Assembly: GCF_016765615.1 (NCBI RefSeq) | Contig: NZ_JAESWA010000015.1 | Coordinates: 23,504 to 87,503 of the forward strand | From: Clostridium paridis | GTDB taxonomy: Bacteria > Bacillota > Clostridia > Clostridiales > Clostridiaceae | DNA: 64,000 nt | Reading direction: 5' to 3' | Shown: positions 56,657-64,000 of the stretch, one piece after another | Layout: each line of letters starts with the position of its first letter | Position numbering within the stretch: position 1 is the first letter of the stretch | Notes under the pieces: generated by a model | Told to the model about the DNA's origin: nothing | The model's input: the letters and a program-made list of their open reading frames with translations, nothing else | The model's database searches: none | Program-made: the position numbers and the translations under genes

Positions 56657-57142
56657 ATGAAGATTTATAGAAAAATAGTACTCATAATAGCATGTGGGTG
56701 TATGCTAATAATTAATTTAAACGGTTGTGGAAAAATAAATGAGGAAGCAAATAAAGTATATTATAATAATGACAAAATAGTAAGTGATGAAGACACCTAC
56801 TATATGAGTAATTCAATTAAGAAAAGCAGAAATAATAACTATTCGTTTAAAGCATCTAATTTTTCCGGAAGTAATACAATTGCAAGAATTACCTTCAGTT
56901 CTCCTAAAGAATATGTAATGAATTTTTCTGTCAAGATTCAAGAGGGGGAGCTTAAATTAGTAGTTGTTGATAACGAAAAAAATATTACATTTACTAGTGA
57001 AAATCCATCTGGAAATGTTAGTTGTAAGATAGATGGTGCAAATGGTCCATATAGAGTAAAGCTTGTAGGTAAAAATGCAAAGTTTCAAATAACATCAACT
57101 TTTCAAGATATGGAAAATGTGAAATTAGATATACTTGAGTAA
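56657..57142 (+). CDS. lipoprotein
   Basis: 161 residues. Lys/Arg start, hydrophobic core and lipobox LNGC predict a lipid-anchored protein outside the membrane. The mature part is beta-rich (NYSFKASNFSGSNTIARITF, then repeated short strands), without a recognised domain. The ATG at 56657 is 7 nt from AAAGGAGG; an ATG 3 nt upstream is too close. Own terminator downstream. Function unknown. Confidence 0.8.
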   Translation: MKIYRKIVLIIACGCMLIINLNGCGKINEEANKVYYNNDKIVSDEDTYYMSNSIKKSRNNNYSFKASNFSGSNTIARITFSSPKEYVMNFSVKIQEGELKLVVVDNEKNITFTSENPSGNVSCKIDGANGPYRVKLVGKNAKFQITSTFQDMENVKLDILE

Positions 57143-57144
57143 AA

Positions 57145-57178
57145 TAAAGGGTTAAAAACAAATGTTTTTAACCCTTTA
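57145..57178. terminator. bidirectional terminator between lipoprotein and ispF genes
   Basis: Perfect 15-bp stem TAAAGGGTTAAAAAC / GTTTTTAACCCTTTA with a 4-nt loop. Confidence 0.9.
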
Positions 57179-57187
57179 AAAATATCA

Positions 57188-57655
57188 CTATATTATTGAA
57201 CAAATACTTTGTGAGGATATACCTTCACCAGAACCAGTAAAACCCAATCCTTCTTCTGTGGTTGCCTTAATATTGATATCCTCTAATGTAATATTTAATG
57301 CTGAAGCTATATTTTCTCTCATCTCATTAATAAATGGAGATAATTTTGGTCTTTGAGCTATTATTGTAGCATCTATATTATTAATTGAATAACCTTTTTC
57401 CTTTAATAAATTACCAACATGACTAAGTAATTTAATAGAGGAAGCATCTTTGAATCGAGGATCACTATCCGGAAAGTGTTTTCCAATATCACCTAAAGCA
57501 GCAGCACCAAGTAATGAATCCATTATCGCGTGTAAAAGAACATCTGCATCTGAATGACCTAATAACCCTTTTTCATAAGGTATATTTACTCCACCTAATA
57601 TTAAACTTCTGTTTTCTACTAAAGTATGGACATCATATCCAATACCAACTCTCAT
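57188..57655 (-). CDS. ispF: 2-C-methyl-D-erythritol 2,4-cyclodiphosphate synthase
   Basis: 155 residues, normal for IspF. It starts [10 protein letters not shown] (zinc ligands Asp8 and His10), then [25 protein letters not shown] (His42) and the C-terminal [15 protein letters not shown]. It cyclises CDP-ME phosphate in the non-mevalonate isoprenoid pathway. RBS GAGGTG. It is not next to ispD here. Confidence 0.97.
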   Translation of the reverse strand: MRVGIGYDVHTLVENRSLILGGVNIPYEKGLLGHSDADVLLHAIMDSLLGAAALGDIGKHFPDSDPRFKDASSIKLLSHVGNLLKEKGYSINNIDATIIAQRPKLSPFINEMRENIASALNITLEDINIKATTEEGLGFTGSGEGISSQSICSII

Positions 57656-57724
57656 ATAATCACCTCAAGTATTTTTTATAATTTTAGCATATATTATAAA
57701 AAATATTAAGGCTGTGTATTGAAA

Positions 57725-57895
57725 TTATAAAATTCTTTTAAATGATCGAGTTGTGTTAATTGATGATTCGGTTGATTTTCTTAGTGTGAATTTGCTCCTT
57801 ATAAAGTATAATAGTCGTTTAAATAAACTTAGTTTTCGAGAGGTATATTTTTGATGTTTTTGTGTAAAATCTACGTAGATAACTTTACCTTTCAT
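57725..57895 (-). CDS. small basic protein, 56 codons
   Basis: ATG at 57895, six bases after AAGAGGTG, running to TAA at 57725. The protein is rich in Lys/Arg and begins MKGKVIYVDF, with a hydrophobic stretch LLYFI in the middle. An extended -10 (TGTTATAAT on the minus strand, about 57932-57940) lies upstream. It is too short to show a domain. A 12-bp A/T inverted repeat (57671-57682 / 57693-57704) lies between it and ispF. Together they account for the 57656-58058 gap. Function unknown. Confidence 0.6.
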   Translation of the reverse strand: MKGKVIYVDFTQKHQKYTSRKLSLFKRLLYFIRSKFTLRKSTESSINTTRSFKRIL

Positions 57896-58058
57896 AATAA
57901 TCACCTCTTGGATACGTTTTCTTATATTCTTATTATAACATAAAAGAGATAAAATATTATAGATTTATAAAACTTTGTTAAAAATTTTACTCATATAAAT
58001 AAAGAAAGTCTATGATATAATATATTATATGATTTTTGATAAGAAGTGGGATGATGCT

Positions 58059-58640
58059 ATGAAAAATAATATTAGAAAATTTGTTGGGATTCTACTAATA
58101 ATCATAGGAATAGGTATATTTTCTTGGGTTGCTTATACCAAGTATACAATATACAAAGAACAACAAAAGTTAAAGGATACATTTAATCAAGTATTGAATC
58201 AAGATAATAAAAAAATAACTGATTCGAATAATGATGTAAATAATAAATCAGATATTGTTCCAATAGCAATTTTAAAAATTCAAAAAATAAATCTTGATGT
58301 AGCTGTAGGAGAAGGAGTAGATGACAAAGTGCTTGATTATGCAATTGGTCACTTCCCTAATACCGCAATGGCAGGTGAAAAAGGTAACTTTGCTTTGGCT
58401 GGACATAGAAATTTTACCTATGCTGAATACTTTAAGGATTTAGACAAGCTTAAAATCGGCGATGATATAATTGTAAAGACAAAGGAAAAAGAGATTAATT
58501 ACAAGGTAACAGATAGTTTTGTAGTTGATCCTACTGATGTAAAAGTATTAGATGCTACAAAGGATGCAACAATTACTCTAGTAACTTGTACAGAGGGTGC
58601 GAAAAAGAGATTAATTATCAAAGGTGTGCTTAGCGAATGA
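58059..58640 (+). CDS. class D sortase
   Basis: 193 residues. An N-terminal membrane anchor (8-28) is followed by the sortase barrel, with the AGHRN block (His116), LVTC (Cys177) and KKRLIIKG (Arg184) as the catalytic triad. Class D enzymes in clostridia sort LPQTxS-type proteins to the wall, including sporulation-stage ones. The ATG at 58059 is chosen as it begins the basic lead of the anchor; the longer frame begins at 58029. It lies 36 bp before the SigI/RsgI-like fusion gene. Confidence 0.9.
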   Translation: MKNNIRKFVGILLIIIGIGIFSWVAYTKYTIYKEQQKLKDTFNQVLNQDNKKITDSNNDVNNKSDIVPIAILKIQKINLDVAVGEGVDDKVLDYAIGHFPNTAMAGEKGNFALAGHRNFTYAEYFKDLDKLKIGDDIIVKTKEKEINYKVTDSFVVDPTDVKVLDATKDATITLVTCTEGAKKRLIIKGVLSE

Positions 58641-58676
58641 TTTTGATAAATGTTTTAATCAGAGGTGAATAGTAAT

Positions 58677-59729
58677 ATGAATGAAGTTTATATAGAGAAG
58701 TATAAATTCTCAAAAGAACCAAAACTGAGAGTTATAAATATTGAAGATGATAAGGTAAGAGGTAAACAGGTTTTCTTGCTGGTAAAGGAATTATCTTTAT
58801 ATAATGTTAAACTCACAACCTTAGCAAATATGAATTTAAAGAATCATATAAGAAATACAGCATTAAATATTGCATATGATATTGCTGGTGATCCAGAATT
58901 ATATGATTCGTTTGCAAAGAAAAGAGAACTGCCATACTCTAAGATATGTAGAAAGTTAGGAACTTCAAGGACATTTTTAGAGATATGGAACGAACTTATA
59001 ACTGCATATGTAATCATAATATCAAATCCGAATTATAAATTAATTCAGGACTATTTTAATGTTATTATAAAAGAACAGGTAGAAGAGGTGCCTAAGGTTA
59101 TTAATTTAAATGTTTTTACTGGTATAGTACTTAAGAAAAGCAAAAAAAGCGCAATAGTTCTATCCTACGATGGTATATTTAAAAAAATTAGTTTGCAGGA
59201 AGAATGTAGGTTAGGAGACGAAATAAAAGGAAAAGAAAGAAAAAGTATAAGAAGTTATTGGAAGCAATTGGGTATTGCAGCAGTCTTACTAATAATAGGA
59301 GTTTCTGTATTTATGTATAAATATAATAAAGTAACTTCTATTTTGGTTATAAATACTACATCTCAAATAAAGCTAGAGATTAATTCTTTAGGGAGAGTTG
59401 TATATTGTTATTCGCCAACTGAAAAAGGTGCGGAATTGTTAGATACAGGAGATATACAGAATGAAAATATAGATAATGCAATTATTAATATTTTTAAATT
59501 GGCAAAGGAAAAGAAAATGGTGCCTGATGATACAATCACTATATTCGTTAATGGAGAGCCTATCGAGTATGAAAAATTAAGTAAAAGTCAAAAATATTTT
59601 ACAGATAATAAATTAGATGTTGTAATTAATAATGCTGGATATGAACTTAAAAATAGAAGGGAATCAGTTGTAAATGAAAAATCACAAGATGACGGCGGAC
59701 AAAATAAAGGCCAAGAAGCAACAAAATAG
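58677..59729 (+). CDS. sigma-I-like C-terminal domain fused to RsgI-type anti-sigma membrane protein
   Basis: 350 residues. Residues 83-127 ([18 protein letters not shown], then [19 protein letters not shown]) follow the pattern of the SigI C-terminal region, which binds the -35 element. Residues 143-185 are an RsgI N-terminal anti-sigma domain ([20 protein letters not shown]). A TM helix lies at 197-214. Next is an RsgI-like extracellular segment ([17 protein letters not shown]), with NTT where RsgI proteins have the NPS self-cleavage motif, and a Gln/Lys-rich end. No extracellular ligand-binding domain. ATG 58677 follows GAGGTG. It overlaps the rluF-like gene. Confidence 0.75.
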   Translation: MNEVYIEKYKFSKEPKLRVINIEDDKVRGKQVFLLVKELSLYNVKLTTLANMNLKNHIRNTALNIAYDIAGDPELYDSFAKKRELPYSKICRKLGTSRTFLEIWNELITAYVIIISNPNYKLIQDYFNVIIKEQVEEVPKVINLNVFTGIVLKKSKKSAIVLSYDGIFKKISLQEECRLGDEIKGKERKSIRSYWKQLGIAAVLLIIGVSVFMYKYNKVTSILVINTTSQIKLEINSLGRVVYCYSPTEKGAELLDTGDIQNENIDNAIINIFKLAKEKKMVPDDTITIFVNGEPIEYEKLSKSQKYFTDNKLDVVINNAGYELKNRRESVVNEKSQDDGGQNKGQEATK

Positions 59730-60489
59730 TAGCCAAAATTCATCAAACATAATTAAGCACCTAGATTCTAAATTAGAGGTTAGATTAAATAAGTACATAA
59801 GTGATTCAGGCTTCTGTTCAAGACGAGAGGCAGATAAGTTAATTACTCTTGGAAAAGTATATGTAGATGGTGTTAAAGCTGTAATGGGTACAAAAGTCAG
59901 CACAGGACAAGAAGTGAAAATTGAAAATAAGATAATAAGCAAAGGTAGAAAACTCATTTACCTAGCCTTGAATAAACCGGTGGGAGTAACCTCTACTACT
60001 GAACATAAAATAAAAGGAAATATTGTGGACTTTATAGGACATAAGGAAAGGATATTTCCAATTGGAAGGCTAGATAAAGATTCACAAGGATTAATCTTAT
60101 TAACTAATGATGGAGACATAGTAAATAAAATACTTAGAGCAGGAAACAATCATGAGAAAGAATATTTGGTAACTGTCGATAAGAATATAACTCAAGGTTT
60201 TATAGAAAAAATGTCCTCTGGAGTTAGAATTCTAGGTACTGTAACAAAAAAGTGTTTTGTTAAAAAGGAAAGTAATTATGTTTTTAGAATTATTCTTACA
60301 CAAGGACTAAATAGGCAGATAAGAAGAATGTGCCAGGCTTTAGGTTATGAGGTGAAAAAGCTAGAGAGAATAAGAATTATGAATGTTCATTTAGGAAGTT
60401 TAAATATAGGTGAGTGGAGATACTTAGAAGATGACGAGCTTAAGGAAATTAATAAATTAATATCTTTTTCCAAGAAAGCAATAGAATAA
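59674..60489 (+). CDS. rluF: RluF/RsuA-family 23S rRNA pseudouridine synthase
   Basis: 271 residues. A basic N-terminal extension (1-35) precedes an S4 domain ([19 protein letters not shown]). The RsuA/RluF catalytic domain has RLDKDSQG (catalytic Asp) and the [14 protein letters not shown] block. It isomerises a uridine in 23S rRNA (RluF group). The ATG at 59674 has GAAGGGA before it and overlaps the end of the upstream gene by 56 nt, so translation is coupled. Shared terminator downstream. Confidence 0.93.
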   Translation: MKNHKMTADKIKAKKQQNSSQNSSNIIKHLDSKLEVRLNKYISDSGFCSRREADKLITLGKVYVDGVKAVMGTKVSTGQEVKIENKIISKGRKLIYLALNKPVGVTSTTEHKIKGNIVDFIGHKERIFPIGRLDKDSQGLILLTNDGDIVNKILRAGNNHEKEYLVTVDKNITQGFIEKMSSGVRILGTVTKKCFVKKESNYVFRIILTQGLNRQIRRMCQALGYEVKKLERIRIMNVHLGSLNIGEWRYLEDDELKEINKLISFSKKAIE

Positions 60490-60498
60490 TCATGATAT

Positions 60499-60537
60499 TA
60501 AAAAGGCTAGAGATTTGTTTAATCTCCAGCCTTTTTA
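60499..60537. terminator. bidirectional terminator between rluF and phosphodiesterase genes
   Basis: TAAAAAGGCTAGAGATT / AATCTCCAGCCTTTTTA with a TGTTT loop and one mismatch. Confidence 0.85.
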
Positions 60538-60540
60538 ATA

Positions 60541-61818
60541 TTAAGGTCTAAATATATCATTTAAAGGAAGTCCATCAGGAGTTTCTAAAGCTCCTTCGAG
60601 TATTTTTGCTAAGGTAGGTCCTTCAGACAGTAAACTCATAAACCCAATTGAGTAATTTTCTCTAATATCTGGGCCTTTTACTATGAAAAAGGTTTGATAA
60701 TCTTGAATTTTAGGAGAATAACCATGAGTTGCAACATGATACTTACCTTTAGCATCTTCAATTATTTTACCATCAATATCATTAACAAAGTAATAGCCTT
60801 GTTTTGCTTCTAACATAAAATCGCAATCGGGGTCAGCACCTAAATCAGAAGCTTCTTTACCTGAATATATTTTTTCAATACAGTTATTATTTTCATCAGA
60901 GAATTTAGTTAATAATTTATATATTTCTTCTTGTTTTGATTTATCTTTAAGATATATATAAGCTGAACCATCACAATAGTTACAATAGGCAACTGTATGC
61001 TTTATTTTATTCTTAGAACTTAATTCTAAAAAATTGTGTTTTAAAAACAGATTATTAATTTTCACTACATACTTTGCATCAAGAAAACTATGGTCTCCTA
61101 AAGCTACTAATGTAGTTTCTTCAAAAATATTAAGTTTTTTTAATGTATCGATAATTTTTCCTAATCTATTATCATGTCTTTTTAGCGCATCATAAGCCTC
61201 TTTAGAAGAATAGCCGTGATCATGTCTTTGAGAATCTACATCAGTAAAATGTACTGCTATAAATTCTGGGGTCTTTGTTTCTAATAAATATATTAATGAG
61301 GACAGGGTGAAATTATCGAGATTTGGTTGAAGAATGCCATTTCTTAGGTGACCAAACTTTTTATTCATACTATATAGAAAGAACTTACTGCCATTTAGTA
61401 AGGATACCATAATCTGATTTTGCCAAGGTCTATTTGGAAATATTTCTGGAATGTTGTAGTCTATAACGGCTTTGCCTGTTATTGGCCAAAGTAGTGCAGC
61501 TGTTTTTAGTCCTTTGCTTTTTGCAATATCAAAAAGGGTAGTTCCTTTTATATGTTTTCTTTCCCAAAACCAATCAGAAGAAAGAAATCTATTTGGTTGA
61601 ATTAGTATATTATTTATTATACCGTGATTTTTAGGCAGCTTACCGGTAATGATTGATGTGTGCGCTGGATATGTCAAAGAAGGATAAATTGTTTCAACAC
61701 TATTAGAATAGGAGCCGGATTTAATTAGGCTTGAGAAGTTAGGTAATGTTTTAAGAATTTCAAAATCTCTTTTGTCTACGGCATCAAAAGAAAGCAATAA
61801 TAAATATTTTGATTTCAT
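60541..61818 (-). CDS. type I phosphodiesterase/nucleotide pyrophosphatase family protein
   Basis: 425 residues, alkaline-phosphatase superfamily. LLLLSFDAVDKRDF at the start and the nucleophile loop YPSLTYPAHTSIITG (Thr) are visible. Metal ligands are in HFTDVDSQRHDHG, VALGDHSF and YHVATHGYSP. No signal peptide is seen, so it may be cytoplasmic despite the family's frequent extracellular role. It hydrolyses phosphodiesters or pyrophosphates; substrate unknown. Confidence 0.9.
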   Translation of the reverse strand: MKSKYLLLLSFDAVDKRDFEILKTLPNFSSLIKSGSYSNSVETIYPSLTYPAHTSIITGKLPKNHGIINNILIQPNRFLSSDWFWERKHIKGTTLFDIAKSKGLKTAALLWPITGKAVIDYNIPEIFPNRPWQNQIMVSLLNGSKFFLYSMNKKFGHLRNGILQPNLDNFTLSSLIYLLETKTPEFIAVHFTDVDSQRHDHGYSSKEAYDALKRHDNRLGKIIDTLKKLNIFEETTLVALGDHSFLDAKYVVKINNLFLKHNFLELSSKNKIKHTVAYCNYCDGSAYIYLKDKSKQEEIYKLLTKFSDENNNCIEKIYSGKEASDLGADPDCDFMLEAKQGYYFVNDIDGKIIEDAKGKYHVATHGYSPKIQDYQTFFIVKGPDIRENYSIGFMSLLSEGPTLAKILEGALETPDGLPLNDIFRP

Positions 61819-61917
61819 AGTTATACACCTCTATAAATATCTCTTAGAAATATATTATATCAAAATTGTTATATAAAATATGTATGCATAGTATATAGAA
61901 TTGTTAACTTTATAAAA

Positions 61918-61946
61918 AAAGGAAATGGATATTATCCATTTCCTTT
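61918..61946. terminator. terminator of the DUF4097/DUF1700 operon
   Basis: Perfect 13-bp stem AAAGGAAATGGAT / ATCCATTTCCTTT with a 3-nt loop. Confidence 0.8.
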
Positions 61947-61961
61947 CAGTAACTATAGTTC

Positions 61962-62888
61962 TTATTTTTGTCTTATATTTAGATTTCCAGAAGTAGAACT
62001 GAACTTTATTTTATTATTTGAAATGCCACTGGAAGTAAAGTTGTTTTGAACATCTCCACTAATAGATGATTGCTCCAGATTAAATGTCTCTGTGGAAGGT
62101 ATGGACAATGTGGTATCTCCTGAAGTTGTACTAATTTTATTGTTAGGATTTAGCTTACTGTAATCTATATTTATATTACCAGAAACAGTTTTACAATCTA
62201 TATCACCAGAAAAGTTAATTGCACTAATGCCTCCTGAAACATCCTTAAGAGTACTAGATTGAGAAGCTATGTTATTTAGAAACATATCTCCAGATGTTGA
62301 AACTATAGAAAGTGAATTGATTTTAGAATTTGTTATATTTATATCTCCTGATGTAACTTTAATATCAAGAGAGGAAAAATCATTATTTTCCATGGTTATA
62401 TTAGATGATGTTGATGTAATATTTAAATTTTTGTTATACCCTTTAGGTAGTTTAACAGTTACTGATAAATCCTTAGAAAATATATAATCTAAAAAAGAGT
62501 TGTTTGAATTAAATAGTGAGAAAGAAATGCTTTTGCCTGATATTTCTTTCTTTATTTTAATATCATCGATTGAAGAACTTGATCTTACATCACCATTAGC
62601 AGTGATAGAAATTTCATTTTTGTCCCAATATTCAAAATTTATTGCTCCGCTTAAAAATTTCAAATTAACAGTGTCTATATCATTAAGAGGGTAAGATTCC
62701 GAAGAGTTTATATTGTATTTGTATTTATAATTACCATCAAAGAAAATTTCAACATTTGAGCTAATTTTAGAAAGATCTCTTAAGTTAATATTAGATGCCA
62801 ATAAACTTACAAACATTCCGGTATAGCTTACAACACATATTAAAACTAGAATCATAGATAGAATAAATAAATTAAATTTTTTTCTCAT
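61962..62888 (-). CDS. DUF4097 family beta-strand repeat protein
   Basis: 308 residues. An N-terminal anchor helix (7-30) is followed by a beta-solenoid-like run of Ser/Asn/Asp-rich repeats (TSSNITMENNDFSSLDIKVT, then SGDINITNSKIN and so on), typical of DUF4097 and adhesin-like repeats. The protein faces the outside. The ATG at 62888 follows GGAGGTG; a longer frame to 62921 runs back into the neighbouring gene. It is downstream of and probably co-transcribed with the DUF1700 gene. Confidence 0.85.
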   Translation of the reverse strand: MRKKFNLFILSMILVLICVVSYTGMFVSLLASNINLRDLSKISSNVEIFFDGNYKYKYNINSSESYPLNDIDTVNLKFLSGAINFEYWDKNEISITANGDVRSSSSIDDIKIKKEISGKSISFSLFNSNNSFLDYIFSKDLSVTVKLPKGYNKNLNITSTSSNITMENNDFSSLDIKVTSGDINITNSKINSLSIVSTSGDMFLNNIASQSSTLKDVSGGISAINFSGDIDCKTVSGNINIDYSKLNPNNKISTTSGDTTLSIPSTETFNLEQSSISGDVQNNFTSSGISNNKIKFSSTSGNLNIRQK

Positions 62889-62899
62889 ATTAGCACCTC

Positions 62900-63592
62900 C
62901 TATAGATGGGTTTTTAGCCATTTAAAGAACCTCTTAATAAGCTTCCAAGAGAACTTAAATAGTTGACTTACAATTATAATAGATAGAATTGTTAAAGAAA
63001 TATTACCTATTAAGAAAAATATTGTTGAGATAAATGGTATTTGATCTAACGTTGGCCCCATAATATCTCGTAAATGTCCGTTGTTGAAGAGTTTCCCGAA
63101 AAGTAAAAAGATACTACCAAAAGTTAATGCTAGTGATCCTATTATTCCTGCGAACAAAGTTGCAATTATTGCTATTATGCCACCAAATAATCCAGGAGAG
63201 ACAATTAACAATCCAATTAGTAAAATTATTATTAAAAAAACTGACTTTTCTTTTTTGTTTGTATTAATTGGGTTAGCGTTGTAATTATTATATTCAGAGT
63301 TGAAATTTGTTCTTTCATTATTAGGTTGACTATTTTCAACAATTACGTAATTATAATCTTTTGTTTCATATGATTGATTTGTTTTTGAATATGAGCCAGA
63401 TGTATTTCCTAAATATCTATCAATAATTGAATAGGGATTTCCTAGTTCATTAATAATAGCTTGTTCTGTTTTACCATTTGCTAGTTCTATATCAAAATGC
63501 TCTTGATATTCTGAAATTATTTCATCTCTTTTCTCTTTAGGTAAATCAATAAGACCATTTATAAGAATGTTAATAAATTCTTTTCGAAACAT
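62900..63592 (-). CDS. DUF1700/HAAS-domain membrane protein
   Basis: 230 residues. Residues 1-65 are the DUF1700 (HAAS) signature (LPKEKRDEIISEYQEHFDIELANGKTEQAIINELGNP). A low-complexity Asn/Tyr linker and three membrane segments (about 108-160 and 175-205) follow. DUF1700/DUF4097 pairs usually sit with a PadR regulator and report on cell-envelope stress. Here no PadR gene is next to it; the upstream neighbour is the rRNA operon. RBS AAAGGAGG. Confidence 0.85.
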   Translation of the reverse strand: MFRKEFINILINGLIDLPKEKRDEIISEYQEHFDIELANGKTEQAIINELGNPYSIIDRYLGNTSGSYSKTNQSYETKDYNYVIVENSQPNNERTNFNSEYNNYNANPINTNKKEKSVFLIIILLIGLLIVSPGLFGGIIAIIATLFAGIIGSLALTFGSIFLLFGKLFNNGHLRDIMGPTLDQIPFISTIFFLIGNISLTILSIIIVSQLFKFSWKLIKRFFKWLKTHL

Positions 63593-63825
63593 GTAACGAT
63601 ACCTCCTTTTTGTTTATACTTGCATTGTATGATGTAGTCTAAGTCTTTTCAATAAGCTAGAAAGCATATTAAGGAAAACTTAAGAAGCTACTAAGATTTC
63701 TTAAGTTAAGATTATAAAAAATTAAGCACTAGTTGGAGGGTATAAGTTTTATTGTGTACTATTGAAATAAATAGTGTATATAAATACACATAACTTACTA
63801 GGAAAATTTATATTATATTAAAGTG

Positions 63826-63854
63826 TTGACAAAGGATTGAAATGATGTTAAGAT
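63826..63854 (+). promoter_or_regulatory. rRNA operon promoter
   Basis: TTGACA (63826-63831), 17-bp spacer, TAAGAT (63849-63854). A boxA-like antitermination element, TGTTCTTTGAAAA, follows at 63881-63893. The preceding region from 63593 holds the divergent DUF1700 promoter area and no ORF. Confidence 0.8.
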
Positions 63855-63967
63855 AAATAAGTCGCCAAGAGGTGATATTATGTTCTTTGAAAATTAAACA
63901 GAGGAAATGAAGTAAGATTTAGAAATAAACTTAAGTCAACGTAATCTTTTGAGTTAGATTAAGCTTT

Positions 63968-64000
63968 CAAATTGAGAGTTTGATCCTGGCTCAGGACGAA
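63968..64000 (+). rRNA. rrs: 16S ribosomal RNA, 5' end only
   Basis: AGAGTTTGATCCTGGCTCAG at 63975-63994 is the universal 16S 5' sequence; the gene continues beyond the window. The mature end is placed near 63968 by analogy with clostridial 16S. Confidence 0.97.

Noticed and set aside
1..64000. Prophage, CRISPR array or defence island
   Set aside because: No repeats with regular spacing, no cas, integrase or phage structural genes seen.

Overview
The window is an AT-rich (roughly 30% GC) low-GC Gram-positive segment. AGGAGG-type ribosome sites, dense c-di-GMP genes, an iron-dependent butanol-type dehydrogenase, a type III glutamine synthetase, DUF3793 and the 16S rRNA 5' end with its leader all point to a Clostridium sensu stricto chromosome. 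It is a mostly ordinary core/accessory backbone: I see no prophage, IS element, CRISPR array or tRNA gene. Most genes end in clear intrinsic terminators, several shared by convergent neighbours.

Layout. 1-9.1 kb: the end of a NapH-like ferredoxin membrane protein, glnN, a divergent AraC regulator/MFS pair, an L,D-transpeptidase, and a two-gene operon of a Tim44-like zinc-ribbon membrane protein plus an SPFH zinc-ribbon protein. 9.2-15.8 kb: DUF3793, a complex leader with two tiny ORFs and two terminators in front of an rsgA paralogue, then TetR, lon and an iron alcohol dehydrogenase. 15.9-32 kb: signalling and envelope genes (two-sensor GGDEF, CBS, LysR with a heterodimeric ABC exporter, DedA, HD-GYP, S66 peptidase/RelA-SpoT/UPF0158 operon, PAS-GGDEF-EAL, chemoreceptor). 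32.0-32.35 kb: a gene-free block closed by a perfect 16-bp inverted repeat, a candidate structured RNA. 32.5-42.9 kb: MFS, YdjM-like protein, deoC, gatCAB, PucR regulator, zinc-ribbon protein, UgtP-like glycosyltransferase, HAD, ComFB. 43-55 kb: nitroreductase, recQ, aldo/keto reductase, DUF815 AAA protein, PAS-GGDEF, YbaK, ADP-ribosylglycohydrolase, Nramp transporter, Cof hydrolase, Gfo/Idh oxidoreductase. 55-64 kb: TerB-like protein, flavin reductase, lipoprotein, ispF, a 56-codon small ORF, sortase, a SigI/RsgI-like fusion, RluF-type synthase, phosphodiesterase, DUF4097/DUF1700 pair, and an rRNA operon promoter and 16S start running off the right edge.

How the genes relate. Two diguanylate cyclases, one GGDEF-EAL protein, one HD-GYP hydrolase and a ComFB-family protein give several c-di-GMP inputs and outputs within 34 kb. 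TetR and lon share an 18-bp operator, so TetR probably controls its own promoter and lon. The Nramp gene carries a Fur-like box over its start site. The strongest candidates for undescribed biology are the translation-coupled rsgA leader (a 10-codon ORF encoding an Arg-Leu-Lys motif, competing stems and a second overlapping ORF), the 16-bp-closed RNA candidate near 32.2 kb, and the single-chain sigma-I-like/anti-sigma-I protein beside a sortase. All functional statements are family-level readings of the sequence; no search or folding was run.
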